Assembly (NCBI GenBank): GCA_037577475.1 | Contig: JBAGJB010000158.1 | Location: 186,001-250,000, forward strand | Direction: 5' to 3' | Length of the DNA: 64,000 bases | Source of the DNA: Chaunax sp. Z400 | Lineage: Eukaryota; Chordata; Actinopteri; Lophiiformes; Chaunacidae | Shown here: in pieces, positions 34,701-47,229 of the stretch | Layout: each line of letters opens with the position of its first letter | Position numbering within the stretch: position 1 is the stretch's first letter | Position numbers and translations under genes: made by a program | The notes under the pieces: model-generated | Databases searched by the model: none | Told to the model about the DNA's origin: nothing | The model's input: only the letters and a program-made list of their open reading frames with translations

Positions 34701-37700
34701 CTCTTCTCTCTCCCCTTCCTTCGTCTTCTGGGCTATTCTTCTCTGTTGGCTGGGGTTCTGCTCTGGCGTGCGGCGTGGGTAATCGCTGGTTCAATACTGT
34801 TGTTTTTTAAAAATATATATTAAAAGACGACCTTTAACAATCACAGTGCAGATGGAAGATGGTTTCTTTTATTTAGTGGTACTGTTCTCCCAGAGGACGA
34901 TGAAGCTGTAGCTCATACACAACTTGGATATGCTGTTCCAGGTCACACTGATAAAGTTGATATAACGTCCAAAAATAGACGTATAAAAAACTGTCATTCT
35001 TACTCAAATGGGGACGTCCAGAAGACGTGACCAATGTCAGGAAATCATGTATTTTTGATGTGTTGTGTTTTGTCACAACTGACATTACATTTCGATCTCT
35101 TTTCCACACCCAGGATTAGTGTGACGGGGGGGGGGGCAGAGGGGAGAGTAGTCGTAGAGAGGGTGAGCGATAAGCGAGGCCATTAATATTACAATGTGAC
35201 AGTGTGAGTTTCATTTAGATAATAATTGCATAATTATCATCATTTAGTTGGATCTTACATTCCGTTTTTCTTTTTTCGTTTTGATAATAATTGACACTTT
35301 ATGATATCGTCCAGATCACGTCAATAATGAAAGGGGGTTATGATTAATCTTGCACACTCTTCTCTCTTCCCTTCCTTCGTCTTCCTGTTCTGACAGAGAC
35401 CGTGTGCTTCACACATGCTTTAGAGTATTCTTCTCTGTGGGCTGGGGTTCTGGTTCGATAGCGGGGGGGTTTTGTTTTGTTTTTTATTAAAAGACCACCT
35501 TTTACAATTAGAGTGCAGATGGAAGATGGTTTCTTTTATTTAGTGGTACTGTTCTTCCAATCTGTTACGAGGATGATGAAGCTGTAGCACATACACAACA
35601 TGGATCTGTCCCAGGCCACGCTGATAAAGTATCCAAAAATAGACGTATAAACACCTGTCATTCTTACTCAAATGGGGACGTCCAGAAGACGTTACAGATG
35701 TCCAGAAATCATGTATTTTTGACGTGATCTAGACGATGGTTTGCTCTGGGATAAATTTCGGGTGTCATATGTCACCAAAAGGAGGAAATATGTCCAGATG
35801 CGGCCCTGTAATGCACAAATCAGCCTTTAAACAACGTTATAACAAGCTATTTGTCCAGAGACAGCAGATACACAGGCTAGATGTGTATTTTTGTTATGAA
35901 GTCGATAATACATATTTGAAATGGCAGCAAACTAACTGGATCTTACATTCTGTTTTTCTTTTTTGGTTTTGATAATAATTGACAGCCTGTAGTACCAATG
36001 GTGTAAAAATAAAGTTTGCTTTGATTCAGGCTACCGACTGGAATCAATGAGACCTTATTTTGTTATCATTTAGTTGGATCTTACAGTATGCAGTTTGGAT
36101 CTCTTTACCACACCCAGGATTAGTGTGACAATAGTGGAATGTGTGGGGAAGGTATGATTTACTGATTGCTGCTAGTGTCACTACAAATGAGAAGCAATTC
36201 ACACATACAGTTAGGGTGACTAGATGTCCTGCTTTGTGCGGGACTGCACAGCATTTTGATCCCTTGTCCCGCATCCCGCATTTTGATTAGCTCCAGCTTT
36301 GAAAAGTCAACACATCAGGACAGACGTTTTCTAAAATCGGGCTTTTATCCAATGGCTGTGAAGAAAGCTAGGAGGCCTTTCAACATGGGGCGGGGTTTGT
36401 GTGTGGGGCTGTCAATCCAATTACACACACATGGGTCAAGCGCAGGTAAACCTGTCACCGTCTATGATGCCTTAGAGTTAAAAACACCAGTGGACCAACT
36501 CCAAAGTGACAAAAACACACACAACATTTTTCTGTGGCTTCAGGTTTTGTTTCGTCATATTTTATTCTATGCCTACATTTTTATGAAATGCAGTCGTTTA
36601 ATTTGGGATAGGAGGGTTGAAAGACTTGATGTGAATAATGCCTACTGCTTTTTTTTTAGTATATGGGTCTATTATCTTCAGTGTATGGGTCCACATGTCA
36701 AGTGTGAATAACTTTAATATTATATCAGTCATGTGTTAATACCTGCTGTAGGAGAAAATATAGGTAGGATCAGACTTTGAATGCATGAATGTTCCGTGAT
36801 CTAAATGTGTTACTTTTCTTTTTTAGGATATACTATGGGCTCGCCCTCACTATTAAATGCCCACATGATCTACACCTTTTTACAACACCAGTAGAATACT
36901 TCAAAGAATAGATCCCCACGTCAACAACCTGTCTGCTGTGTTTTATTGTGCTGAGTTTAGTCAGATTCACTGTTGATAAAACATGAAAAACAACTACTTT
37001 CAAAAGTTATAGAAATAGAGAGAAATAGGGATAGAAATAGGAGTACAAGCAGACTATCACTCAATACAATAAGTACAGTGAAACTTAATACGATAACAAA
37101 AGTATGTTAAAGTTTTAAACATGCTACGGTCCTAACCTGTAACCTGCGTAATGTATTGTTTATTTTGTAAGTTAGATGGACATTATTTTAAATTTCAGGC
37201 TACTTCTCAGTATTGGTAATGTGTCCCACATTGTCCCACATTTGGTTCGTTGGGATCGCTGGGATCGTTGGAAATAATGATCCCATGTTATACTTTATGT
37301 GTTATCCTCAGTATTCATCTATATTTGTGTGTTTATATGAATTTCTACCAAATAAATTCAATCAATCAAAGACACGAGCGGCTTTCTTGCTACTGGTTTA
37401 TTGGAAAGCTTCTTCTCTCCAAATCCGTGAAAACTGAAGGCAGTAAACAAGAAAATACAAATCTCACTTGTATCTTGTTTGAGGTTGTGTAAACAACAAT
37501 ACACAGCTTCACACGTGTGAGTTTAACTGGCAAACAGCTTGTGGGTGTATCACTGTAAGGAATGACTGTCTGCTGGGCATTGGGCAATTACATTTACACC
37601 GTTCACTCAGGATTTAAGATCTCTGCTGCCACCTAGCGTGTACCGCTATCAAGTGCAGCAAACAGCCCCCCTTCTTTGCAGCAGGGGCAACCATTGCTCT

Positions 37701-40700
37701 ACTGCAGCAGCAAATGAATGTAGTGACATCTGTATCTATTTCCTTCTGTGTCTGGAACTGAAATATCAGTTAAGATGCAGAGGAAAGTAAAATTAGGACA
37801 TGAAGATAAGAATCTGGATGAAGAAACTTCACCCACTCACTTTGGTTTGTCATGACGATGAGCAGAAGATGCCTGAACTGTCTTTCTCTCAACTCTTCAT
37901 TTAATAGGAAACAATCATGAGTAAAACAACCTCTTAAATTGTTCCAATAGGGCGCTGCTGTTCAAAGATTTAAGGAGTCTGTTTATTAAAAACCTTGCTT
38001 GTATTTAATTTAGAGTAAAATAAATGGCTTTTTAATCATTAACAAACATTTTCATGACTGCCTCCTCCTTCCTGTCATCGATCACGAGGCTCTTCACCGT
38101 TTTACCCAGAAGTTGTCCTCAGCTTGTGCATTTAGTGTGTTTATATGCACAGAAGTGAAAATGCTAACTGTTCTGTCAACTTCTTCAGGCGGTTTCATCC
38201 CAAGCTTCAATTTAAATCCTGAAATTTGTTTCACAGGCACGCTGATGCTCAGGCCGAGTTGGATAAGTGGGGACTCAGCTTTGATAAGGAACTCCTCAAT
38301 GTGACCGGCAGAGTCCTCCCACAGGAGAGGCTTTTCCAGGGTCCAAGATCGGTATGGGATTCTTCTGGTTGCTTAAATTTGTTATTATGGAATGAATTAA
38401 ATAGATTCATTCATGTGATCTTAATTAAGAGTTTAATGTAGTTATTTGTGTCACCCAGTATGACTACGACCCCGTAACAGCTAACTGGGCCAGAGAGATG
38501 CGTGGGGTGCCTCTGATTAGTGCTCCGCCGCTGGAAAACTGGATCCTGTTTTACACCCGTCGCAACAGCGGTGAAGCCCGGGCCCTCCTGCAGACCCTCC
38601 GTAGAGTGAGCGAGCCTCTGGGTGTCCGCATGCAGACAGCTGTCATGTGAGTTCTAACATTTAACATCCTTCAGTCAAAAACCGGGTTTCTGCACCGCCT
38701 GTGATAAGAGAAGTGAAATTAGTCACAATGGTTCCCTGAATGTTGACCCTTCGTCTGCATCAACACATTTGTGTGCTTTGTGGACCATCGTTTAGAAAAC
38801 ATTTAATTAATTCAGTTGCCACTTTATTTTGTACAGCTAGCTAAAAAAATAAAGCAGTCTGTCCTTTTGATTCAGGGTCGAGTATGAGGATCATCAGGGG
38901 TCTCTCCTCAGAGCCCTGCAGCACAATGTTGGACCCCAAACACAGATGGTTAGTGTCTGAATACATGGAACACAAACACAGAAACGCAGGTCGCCTCCAC
39001 AAGTTTGAGCTTTGTTACTGTTTCATCGGTGCATTGTCGCCACGCTTGCACGTATGAGACCAGTCATTTGTGTTTGTCAGGTGGTGGTGGTCCTCTCCAG
39101 CAACAGAAAGGACAAGTACGACAGCGTCAAGAAGTACCTCTGTGTGGACCGCCCCATTCCCAGCCAGTGCGTGCTGTCCCGTACTCTGAATCGAGCCGGG
39201 GCTCTCGTGACTGTGGCTACCAAGATTGTACTGCAGATGGCTTGTAAGATGGGAGGAGAGCTCTGGAGTGTGGAAATCCCCGTAAGTCATGCACACACCA
39301 GTGCAGCCAGTGTAGAAAGCTGAAGAACAGGAGAGGCAGACGGTGTCCATGAAAGTTTTGAGTCCGTTCAGAAGGTCGGGGTAAAGACCCAACGGTTTAC
39401 AAAAATGAAAACTGATTTGGTGTTTGTCACAGAACTAGAACGTGTTGTATTTTAACGTGTCCCACCTGTTTGTGCAGCTCAAACATCTGATGATTGTGGG
39501 CATCGACTGCTACCATGACATTACAGCTGGGAAAAGGTCCATCGGAGCGCTGGTAGCCAGCCTCAACCCGACCATGAGCAGGTTAGTTTCTACAGCAGAC
39601 AGCCTGTTCACACCTGGTGTTAGTATCTGTCCTGGTGAACCATCACAAGTAGCCAGCGGATCTCACCTCCCTGCTCTATGTGCAAAGAAGTATGTACGTA
39701 AAGAAATATGCAAAGAAATATGTACGTAAAGACAGACACCATCTTGTACACAAAGAAGAGAAATGGCTTCATGTAGAACGTTTACCAAACTAACAAGAAG
39801 GGCCAAATAATTGAGTTTGGCCTAGTCTGAGGATGTTCTGGTGACTAGTTCAGTGGTGAGATCAGTCCAAACTGTGCTCATCAACAGCTGCTGCTCACCT
39901 TAGCAGGTAAGAGACCCCCGTTAGAAATCCAAATGGATGTCACATGTGTCCTTTATGTGTCATGGTTGCTGCACACCTGGACTTACTGCTGTCCACTTGT
40001 AAACCGTGACATGAATCTGTCTCATGAAGGCCTCGGTGTTGACGTGCTATAATTTGGTCCGTTGTGAATTAGCTTGTGCTCACCATGTGCACAGGTATTT
40101 GTTATGGTGGCCTCCCTATCTCAGCTAAGCTGTGTTCTCATTTCTGTGTCCAGGTGGTACTCAAAGTGTGTGCTGCAGCACAAAGGTCAAGAAATCATGG
40201 ATGGACTGAGTCAGGCCTTAACTGGTAAGTTTTCTGGTTACATTTTTTTCTGCTTCATACATTCCCTTTTTAAATGCTGTTTGCAATGTGTTTTATGATG
40301 ACCCTGATGAAGGCCACAAGCCCAAACGCGTCGGTCTAATAATAAAGTTGTTCCTAATACTTCAAGTGTTGCCGGAGTTTTTGCCCTATGGTCCTTTTTC
40401 CCTTCTCTGTGTGAAGGAGGTGAAGTTGTGCCACAAACCCCTCTCTGTCTCTACAAAGTCCCCACCCGTCAAATGTTTTCTTCTTGTTCCTGAAGGGTCA
40501 GGACGACGTGCAGAGTCGCTGTAGGAGAACCTGTATTCACGCCCATTGGTCCAAGTGTCCATTTTCTCTGCGCTCATTGAAAATCAGATTTTTAAGAGGC
40601 AGGACTGCAATAGTTAGGAGCCAATCCTGGTCCAGTACTCAGCAAACAAACATGATGTGGAAACTTAAAGCCTCCGTTGTTCATTGACTGAGAAGGGACC

Positions 40701-42929
40701 CCACAGTGACGTAGGAGGCAGCTTGTGTCAAACAGATAAACTGCTGTGATGAAAATCATATTCATTTGTTCTGGAATTTTTAAAAAGGGAAAAGGAGTAC
40801 GGCATATTAAGTTCTTTAATGTAGTTATACTTGATGCAAAAACCACATCAAACACACATCAGAGAATTGTTCTACATGTGTGGAGGGGATCTTTTAAAAT
40901 ACACATGAATCTCAGCATTGGTAAGTAAAGTTTTCCATCTTTGTGTTTGTTTTCCAGGGGCCCTGGGAGACTACCTGAAGTTCAACAAGTGCCTGCCTTC
41001 GCGCATCATTGTGTACCGAGACGGAGTTGGAGACGGCCAGCTGTCCAGCGTGGTCAACTATGAGGTGGCACAGATCAAGGACTGCATCAAGAAAATGGGA
41101 CAGGACTACATGTGAGTGACTGTTTGAAAGGTGACATCACATGTATTCGACACTAGGACACCATTATTTACCTGTTCAATGTAAATAATCTTATAGTGTC
41201 AGGGCAGACAGTAAAAACTAAAATAATGTACATGGATGTTCACAAATGAAAGAATGCTTTCATTTCCTTTTAAAATGAACTGACACTGAAAGCTGTGTGA
41301 TTTCTGTAAACAGACACACTACACCATGTTGATGAGCCAACACTGAAACACACATTCAGCTTCTTCACTGTGCTCTTTAGTCAAAAGCCCTCGGCTGAGT
41401 GAAGATAGTGATTTTACAAACCGTGGCAGAAGAGAGCTGATTGAGTTTTATCTGCAGTGGTCTTTAGGATGTGGACATGAGATTTCCTTTCATCAGGAGT
41501 GAAAATATACACAGTTTATAATCGCAAAAAGTACAAGACACTCTTTTCAGCCGAGTAACAGACTCAGCTCTATGAACCTCCTCTGATCTGAGGATGACAT
41601 GTTGGTAATCCACCAGCTGATGTTAATGGTCATAGTTTGGAAGCTCACCCACCTGATGGAGCTTCTCTATCTGCTCATTTAGGCCCAAGCTGAGTGTGGT
41701 GGTGGTGAACAAGCGCATCGCCACCAGGTTCTTCGCCCGCTTGCACGGCAAGGTGACCAACCCCCCCCCCGGCACCGTCATTGACTCAGAGGTCACCCGT
41801 CCAGAGTGGTAAGTTTTTAGCTTCTTGTAGTTAGCATTGTCCTGAGGGAGGGAGGCAGGTGTTCAGAGGTTCTTGTTTCAATTAAAAGAATATGGAAAGT
41901 CTTAATCTGAACCCTTATAATCAGATCTGTGTAGAAATAGTTGTAAATGGGGGCGAACCAGACCTTCCTGAACCATCAGATCTGTGGAAAGTCATTAGCT
42001 GCTTAGGCTAATACGCCTTATAATGGCAAGTAAAATCTGGTAGTGGTGGTTAACCGCTGCAGCCCTGGTTTGCAGGTATGACTTCTACATCGTGAGCCAG
42101 GCTGTCCGCAATGGAAGCGTCTCCCCGACCCACTACAACGTCGTGTTCGACACCAGCGGACTGAAGCCTGACCACATGCAGCGGCTCACCTACAAGCTGT
42201 GCCACATGTACTTCAACTGGCAGGTAGGCCAACGCCATGTTCAGTATAAAGAGCAGAGCACATACCCCCAACGAGAGAGCCGTATTCTAGTGAAAACTGA
42301 AAACACAATTCTGGTATCAATAAAGTTTCTGCAAATGTCACAATTGTTGTGACCTTTTCATGCTTCATTAGCTACGCATGGAAACTAAGTTGGAAATGAT
42401 TGTTCTGAATCCATATGATCTCAACTACACGATGATGATGTATGATGTATCGGTTCTGATGACAGTTCATCATATTCACATCTGGATCAGGTTCTAGTCG
42501 GTCAGAGGTTCCCTTAGCTGGATTCTCTCTTTATGATTGGAAGATTACTTTTCAACATATTTATGAAAAAGAAAAAAAAGATTCCTGGATCTGGATCAGG
42601 ATCTAGATCTGGATCGACACCATTGTTTAATGGATTTGTGCCTGGCTCCAGTCCAGCCCCTCCATAAACTCTAATGACATTTGGTTCGTAACGTTCAGAT
42701 AATCCTGCTGACAGAACAACAAACAAACACACGGGTGAAAATGACCTCGTTGGCAGAGGTAATAAAGGTCGGTGTGATTTGTGAGTTGACTCTATTTTCT
42801 CTGATGCTTTAGGGGGTCGTCAGAGTGCCCGCTCCCTGCAAGTACGCCCACAAGTTGGCTTTCCTCGTGGGTCAGAGCATCCACAGGGAGCCCAACGTCA
42901 AGCTGGACAACCTGCTCTTCTATCTTTGA
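28708..42929 (+). CDS. piwil1: Piwi-like protein 1 (Ziwi), piRNA-guided slicer
   Basis: Germline Argonaute that binds piRNAs and cleaves transposon RNA. Exons: 28708-28780, 29371-29585, 29855-29976, 30180-30260, 31733-31930, 32447-32555, 33979-34105, 34328-34445, 38237-38351, 38459-38646, 38876-38948, 39081-39281, 39478-39581, 40154-40224, 40958-41111, 41683-41808, 42076-42223, 42813-42929 (stop TGA). All junctions are GT-AG and in phase; 779 residues from the first visible ATG. The N, PAZ, MID and PIWI regions read through; PIWI has the catalytic aspartates in VGIDCYHD and VYRDGVGDG and the histidine in KYAHKLA. PIWIL1 rather than PIWIL2 by wording (GIDCYHDITAGKRS) and ending. The usual RG-rich N-terminus is about 80 residues short, so 5' exons are probably unlisted or lost. 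No stops. The 34.4-38.2 kb intron carries local duplications. Confidence 0.95.
30880..31125 (-). repeat. tRNA-derived SINE, diverged relative
   Basis: Shares its tRNA-like head and the segment at about 31000-31060 with the SINEs at 7.7 and 27.9 kb, but has a different 3' body (minus-strand orientation). In the piwil1 intron. Confidence 0.75.
34680..36120. repeat. Local direct duplications in a piwil1 intron
   Basis: Blocks at about 34685-35115 and 35335-35730 repeat each other (shared CACACTCTTCTCTC starts, matched GGGGACGTCCAGAAGACG segments). A TTAGTTGGATCTTACA-like phrase recurs near 35248, 35935 and 36069, and CACACCCAGGATTAGTGTGAC at about 35107 and 36111. No protein. Confidence 0.65.
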
Positions 42930-44700
42930 ACCCTTTTAGTATTTGATTCAGTTTAAGTTAAGTTAAGGTTCATTTTGTTGTTCAATGTTTTGAATGTTTT
43001 TGTTGTAAGTAAAGCTGAATGTTTTTGTTTGCTTAAAACTGTGTCTTCATCTTTAGAGGTAAAGCACATTGTGGGGTTGTAGACACACCATCAGTGAACA
43101 CTCAGCCATTCATTCTGATCCTTCTACTGTCCTCATGTAAAGGTCCTGGAGCTCCAACTGGACACATGGTAACCAAACGATTTTCAACCTGGAAGTTTTT
43201 GAATTTTTGATTGAACCATTTCTGAAGCTGGAAGTCTCAAAACGCTCCTGAAGATGATGATGATGATGAGTGAGACAAACTGATGCTAACAGAACCCATC
43301 AGGTTTATACCTGTAGCTGTATTCAACTCAGAGACAATGAAAATCCTAAATGATGTCATATTTATTGGGGTATATTGAGACTAAACATAAGCTGTGTCCC
43401 AAATCACATACTTCCATACTCAAAGTGACCAGTTTGAGTCTATAAGTGTTCTTACTACTAAGCCAAAACCCAGTATACTGTAAGTACAGTATACTCAAAA
43501 TGAATTGATTGTGGAATGATGGACACTTCTCACCCTCAATGATCGCCATGATCTAGAATCTACTAACTTTCATGTCTTATAAGTAAAGCAAATACACGAT
43601 ACAAAGACACAGTGAAATGGTTTTGACAGAAGTAAACAAAAAGAAGAAGAAGACAGGGCGGGGCCTCCACATAGGAGTACACCTCACAGTCTGAACATGG
43701 AGCTCTGGGATCTTCTGTGAATGATGATGTCATTTTCCAGTCAGTTGATAAGGCGATGCTTTTGTATGTGTTGATTTCTCAGGTTAGGTGTGCAGCATAA
43801 GTTACCATGGTGATGTACCCCGTTAGAAATGAACCGGCATCTGAACACTGAACACCACGGGTAACTTGGAGTTACCTTGCTAACCACCAACCCGGCTCTG
43901 TGTTACCAGTCTCTGGACAGAGTCGGAGAGTGAAGGAGGAAGTTGGAGAAAGTAGCTAACCTTCATGTGATTAAGACTTGTGATGTTGGGAGCTTTTCTC
44001 TTGAAGCTTTTAAAGTTTGGGTGCAGTAAAAAGACAGCGAGGTGTTGTTTTCCAGCTTGAATTACATGTATTCTGTCCTCTCGTAACACATCAACTTCAT
44101 TTTTGCAGTCAAAAGGCAGCAAAAACAGAACAGCCATTTAAATCCAAACTCTAGTTTTCTATCTTATTCTTTTTAACATAACAGACGCCCTCTTCCTCTC
44201 TGTACACCTCAGTCATCATCTCTGCCTCACACACACTGTCACTTCACTTTCCAGCTCTCTGGCTAGAGCAATTAGCTCATATGGTTCAGCTGGGCAGCAA
44301 CCATTGTCCTGCCTGCCTGGATGACTGTGGAAGCTAATGGAGGGCTGCATCCAACACAAGTGGCAGCATCAGTATAGCCACATGTCATAATGAGTTATCG
44401 AGTGAGAAAAAAGGTCCAAATTCTCATCTACCATGATGCGCGTAGATGAGAATGTGGAAGTGCATAAATCAGAATCTGGAAGTCAGTATATTTGAATGTG
44501 GAGGTCAATAGATGAGAATGTGGAAGTGTGTAAATCAGAATCTGGAAGTCAGCATATGTGGATGTGGAAGTGTGTAGATGAGAATGTGGGAAGTTATTGA
44601 CAGAGTCACACTGTTATGTGTCAAAATCAAACTCCGACGCAGAACTCAATGCTCAGAACCTTTATTTTCAAACTGGATTAACTGTACAATGTGAACATAG
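42930..44700. other. piwil1 3' flank; no gene seen
   Basis: The piwil1 3' UTR presumably starts here; I see no canonical AATAAA in the first 100 bp. Near 44440-44590 a short phrase (AGATGAGAATGTGGAAG and variants) is repeated several times and recurs at 45.4, 45.7 and 47.2 kb. No recognisable coding sequence. Confidence 0.5.
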
Positions 44701-44759
44701 CCTCCTCTTGAAACTGTCCAAAAACATATTTGCAAACAACCATTCTTCACGAGTATACC

Positions 44760-45248
44760 TCACTCTCTGGCGCGCCTCTCCGGAGGGGATTCTTCGGGGG
44801 GCTCGGTCTGGGTCCCCGGAGGGGATTCTTCGGGGGGCTCGGTCTGGGTCCCCGGAGGGGATTCTTCGGGGGGCTCGGTCTGGGTCCCCGGAGGGGATTC
44901 ATCGGAGGGCTCGGTCTGGGTCCCCGGAGGGGATTCATCGGAGGGCTCGGTCTGGGTCCCCGGAGGGGATTCATCGGAGGGCTCGGTCTGGGTCCCCAGG
45001 AGGGATTCATCGGAGGGCTCGGTCTGGGTCCCCGGAGGTGATTCATCGGAGGGCTCGGTCTGGGTCCCCGGAGGGGATTCATCGGAGGGCTCGGTCTGGT
45101 TCCCCGCAGTGGACTTGTTGGTGGACTTGGTCTCATGAGTGGGCTTGGGCTCGGGCTCAGGCCCACGTGGGAACTTGGCGTTGGGCTCGGGCTCGGTCTC
45201 TGGGCACCACGGGGACTTGCCGCCAGGGTGGTTCGGGCACATGGACAT
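44760..45248 (-). CDS. Repetitive acidic/proline-rich ORF (36-bp minisatellite)
   Basis: A 162-codon frame from an ATG at 45248 to a TGA at 44760. The core is about nine copies of the 12-residue unit TEPSDESPPGTQ (late units TEPPEESPPGTQ), encoded by a 36-bp tandem repeat; the N-terminal part is Glu/Pro-rich without repeats. A splice-acceptor-like CAG precedes the ATG. The unit is a multiple of three, so other frames are also open and openness is not proof of coding. Composition resembles disordered or mucin-like linkers. Function unknown; may be only a minisatellite. Confidence 0.3.
   Translation of the reverse strand: MSMCPNHPGGKSPWCPETEPEPNAKFPRGPEPEPKPTHETKSTNKSTAGNQTEPSDESPPGTQTEPSDESPPGTQTEPSDESLLGTQTEPSDESPPGTQTEPSDESPPGTQTEPSDESPPGTQTEPPEESPPGTQTEPPEESPPGTQTEPPEESPPERRARE
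44782..45105. repeat. 36-bp minisatellite, about 9 copies
   Basis: GC-rich unit beginning GGGTCCCCGGAGGGGATTC (plus strand) and ending in GGCTCGGTCT. Two unit types are segregated: the first three copies read TTCTTCGGGGGG and the later ones TTCATCGGAGGG, as expected from local expansion of each type. Confidence 0.9.
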
Positions 45249-45829
45249 GTCGTCTGGGCTTCACAAACTGGTGAAAGGTGAACAGAAAACAGACGCTTAT
45301 GGGTGCTTCTCTAGTCACTTTGAGTGCTCCACAGTTTACCCTACTTGTCACCTTCAAATTCCAAATGTCCATCTATTAACAGATGAGAATCTGGAATAAC
45401 CAATTCCAGATTTCAATCTATTATGACGCGGTGGGTTAGTGCTACTGCTAGGACTTTAGCATAATACTTAGCCACACCAAACACCAAGATTTCACTCAAA
45501 AACTTGTGTGAAAACGTGTCTAAGCTGTTTAAGAAACACTTGTAACCAGTTCCTGGCACATTAGCACTTTTAAGAGAGCATCTTACCTTGTGTTGCAGGG
45601 AATATGTGGAGGTGAAGTCAATATGGCTGCCGTGACCTTTAGCCTTTGACCATGTGACCAACCAAATGAGAATGTGGAAATACTAATTCCAAGTTTTCGA
45701 TAGATTCCATTCCAATTCCATAGATTGAAATATGGAAGGGACAAATGGGGTAATTCCCAGAGTTTGGGCGGGGTCAGAGCCTCCAAAATTTGACTCAGAG
45801 TACCTAGGACCAAGCCCATATGTCAGGTA

Positions 45830-47229
45830 CAGCTCAGTTGACAGCTTTTGAATTTTTGGTCACAAAGTTCAAAGTTCAGTGTCAGCCATTTTGTTTTCAC
45901 ACACGGGAAAGCTGTATCAGAATGGTAAGTTGCTCTGACAAAAATACTATATTTTGAGTGTTTCTAGCCTCTCTGAACCGCTACGGGTTATTTTACTGTT
46001 TTAGGAAGACTTTGGACACAAGTTTTAATGGTTGTTGAAAAGATTTATCAAGAAATGAAAATTCGGTTTTAGCGTGCTAACGTGTAATGTAACAAATTGA
46101 AATCTGGATCCGTATGTTGGTAGGTTCCATATTTTCATCTAAAATAGTTACAAAAATCCACATTTCAGTCTATTTGATTCAAATTTAAACTCTGTTCTTT
46201 TAAAATCTGTAGATGCCAATCTCAAGAGCATTTCAACGAAGGCCTCCTCCTCATCGAAAGCCTCTGATCACCAGGCTCAAGCTATGGCATTTGTTCATGA
46301 CCCTCTCATTATTGCCTTTCACTGCAAAACCATCTCATGGACTGCAGATCGTGTCACAGTCAATATCACCTACATATGCGGCAGTGGGAGACGACGTGAC
46401 CCTCACCTTACACTTCACCCTTGCTCCTGAAGACTTGGGAGGAATTGATATTGAGTGGAGCACCAAGCCTGCAGACATACAGAGAAAAGAAACAGTGGTT
46501 ATCTGGTATGCTGGAGATCATCGCATCTACAGTGATTTTGATCATCGATATCGGGGCAGAGTTCAGTTTGTGTCTCCAGATCCTGAAAGTGGCATTGGTT
46601 CAATAACCATCAATGACTTGAAGCTAACAGACTCTGACACCTTCCAGTGCACGGTTCGAAAACTTCCTGGAATCAGCAGAATTGTCATTCGGCTGGATGT
46701 AATGGAGAGGCCAACTAAACCTGTGTGTAACCCTGAGGTTGTGGTTGAGATGGGTCAGACGGTGGTGCTCAGTTGTAGTGGCAGTCAAGGTAGCCCCCCA
46801 ATGTGGTACACATGGTCCAAGGAAAACACATGGTCCAAGGAAAACAGAGAAAAGATGCTCCCCCACAATGCCATGGTTAATTCTGGTGACTTGTTTTTAA
46901 CAATCACCGGAGAGGATGTACTGGGTCCCTATGTCTGTACAGCTGAAAACCTTGTGGGTTTTGAAACATGCACCGCAACACTCATAATGAAATCAGCAGT
47001 TAGTATTGTAGCAGTTTCCGCAGCAGCAACAGTCATTGTCCTCCTGATGATCATCACCATCTCAGCCATTGTATTCTTTTGTCGCATAAGAAGAAATGTG
47101 GAGAACTTCGGAAATGATATCAGAGTAGATGAGCTGCCTCCCCACAAATGGCTACTGAAGAAGAGGCAGCAGGCTGTGCCTAAAAGGATTGTCCTGGAAG
47201 GAAATCAGGTGGGTAATATGATGTGAACA
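45830..47229 (+). CDS. CXADR-like immunoglobulin cell-adhesion receptor, intron-poor
   Basis: 337 codons in one exon (46213-47226): signal/anchor stretch at residues about 26-43, V-set domain, C2-type domain, transmembrane helix (about 263-290), short basic tail. The PEDLGGIDIEW stretch, the V-C2 layout and the tail motif DIRVDELPPHK resemble the CTX family, closest to CXADR, a junctional adhesion protein. A likely first exon ends at a donor after ATG at 45924/45925 and joins in frame to an acceptor right before 46213; a donor-like site GTGGGT at 47209 may start a third exon. CXADR genes normally have several coding exons, so this looks like a retrogene. The V-domain B-strand cysteine is replaced (TLTLHFTL) while the F-strand cysteine remains, and TWSKEN is tandemly duplicated near residue 205. 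Ligand unknown. Confidence 0.7.
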
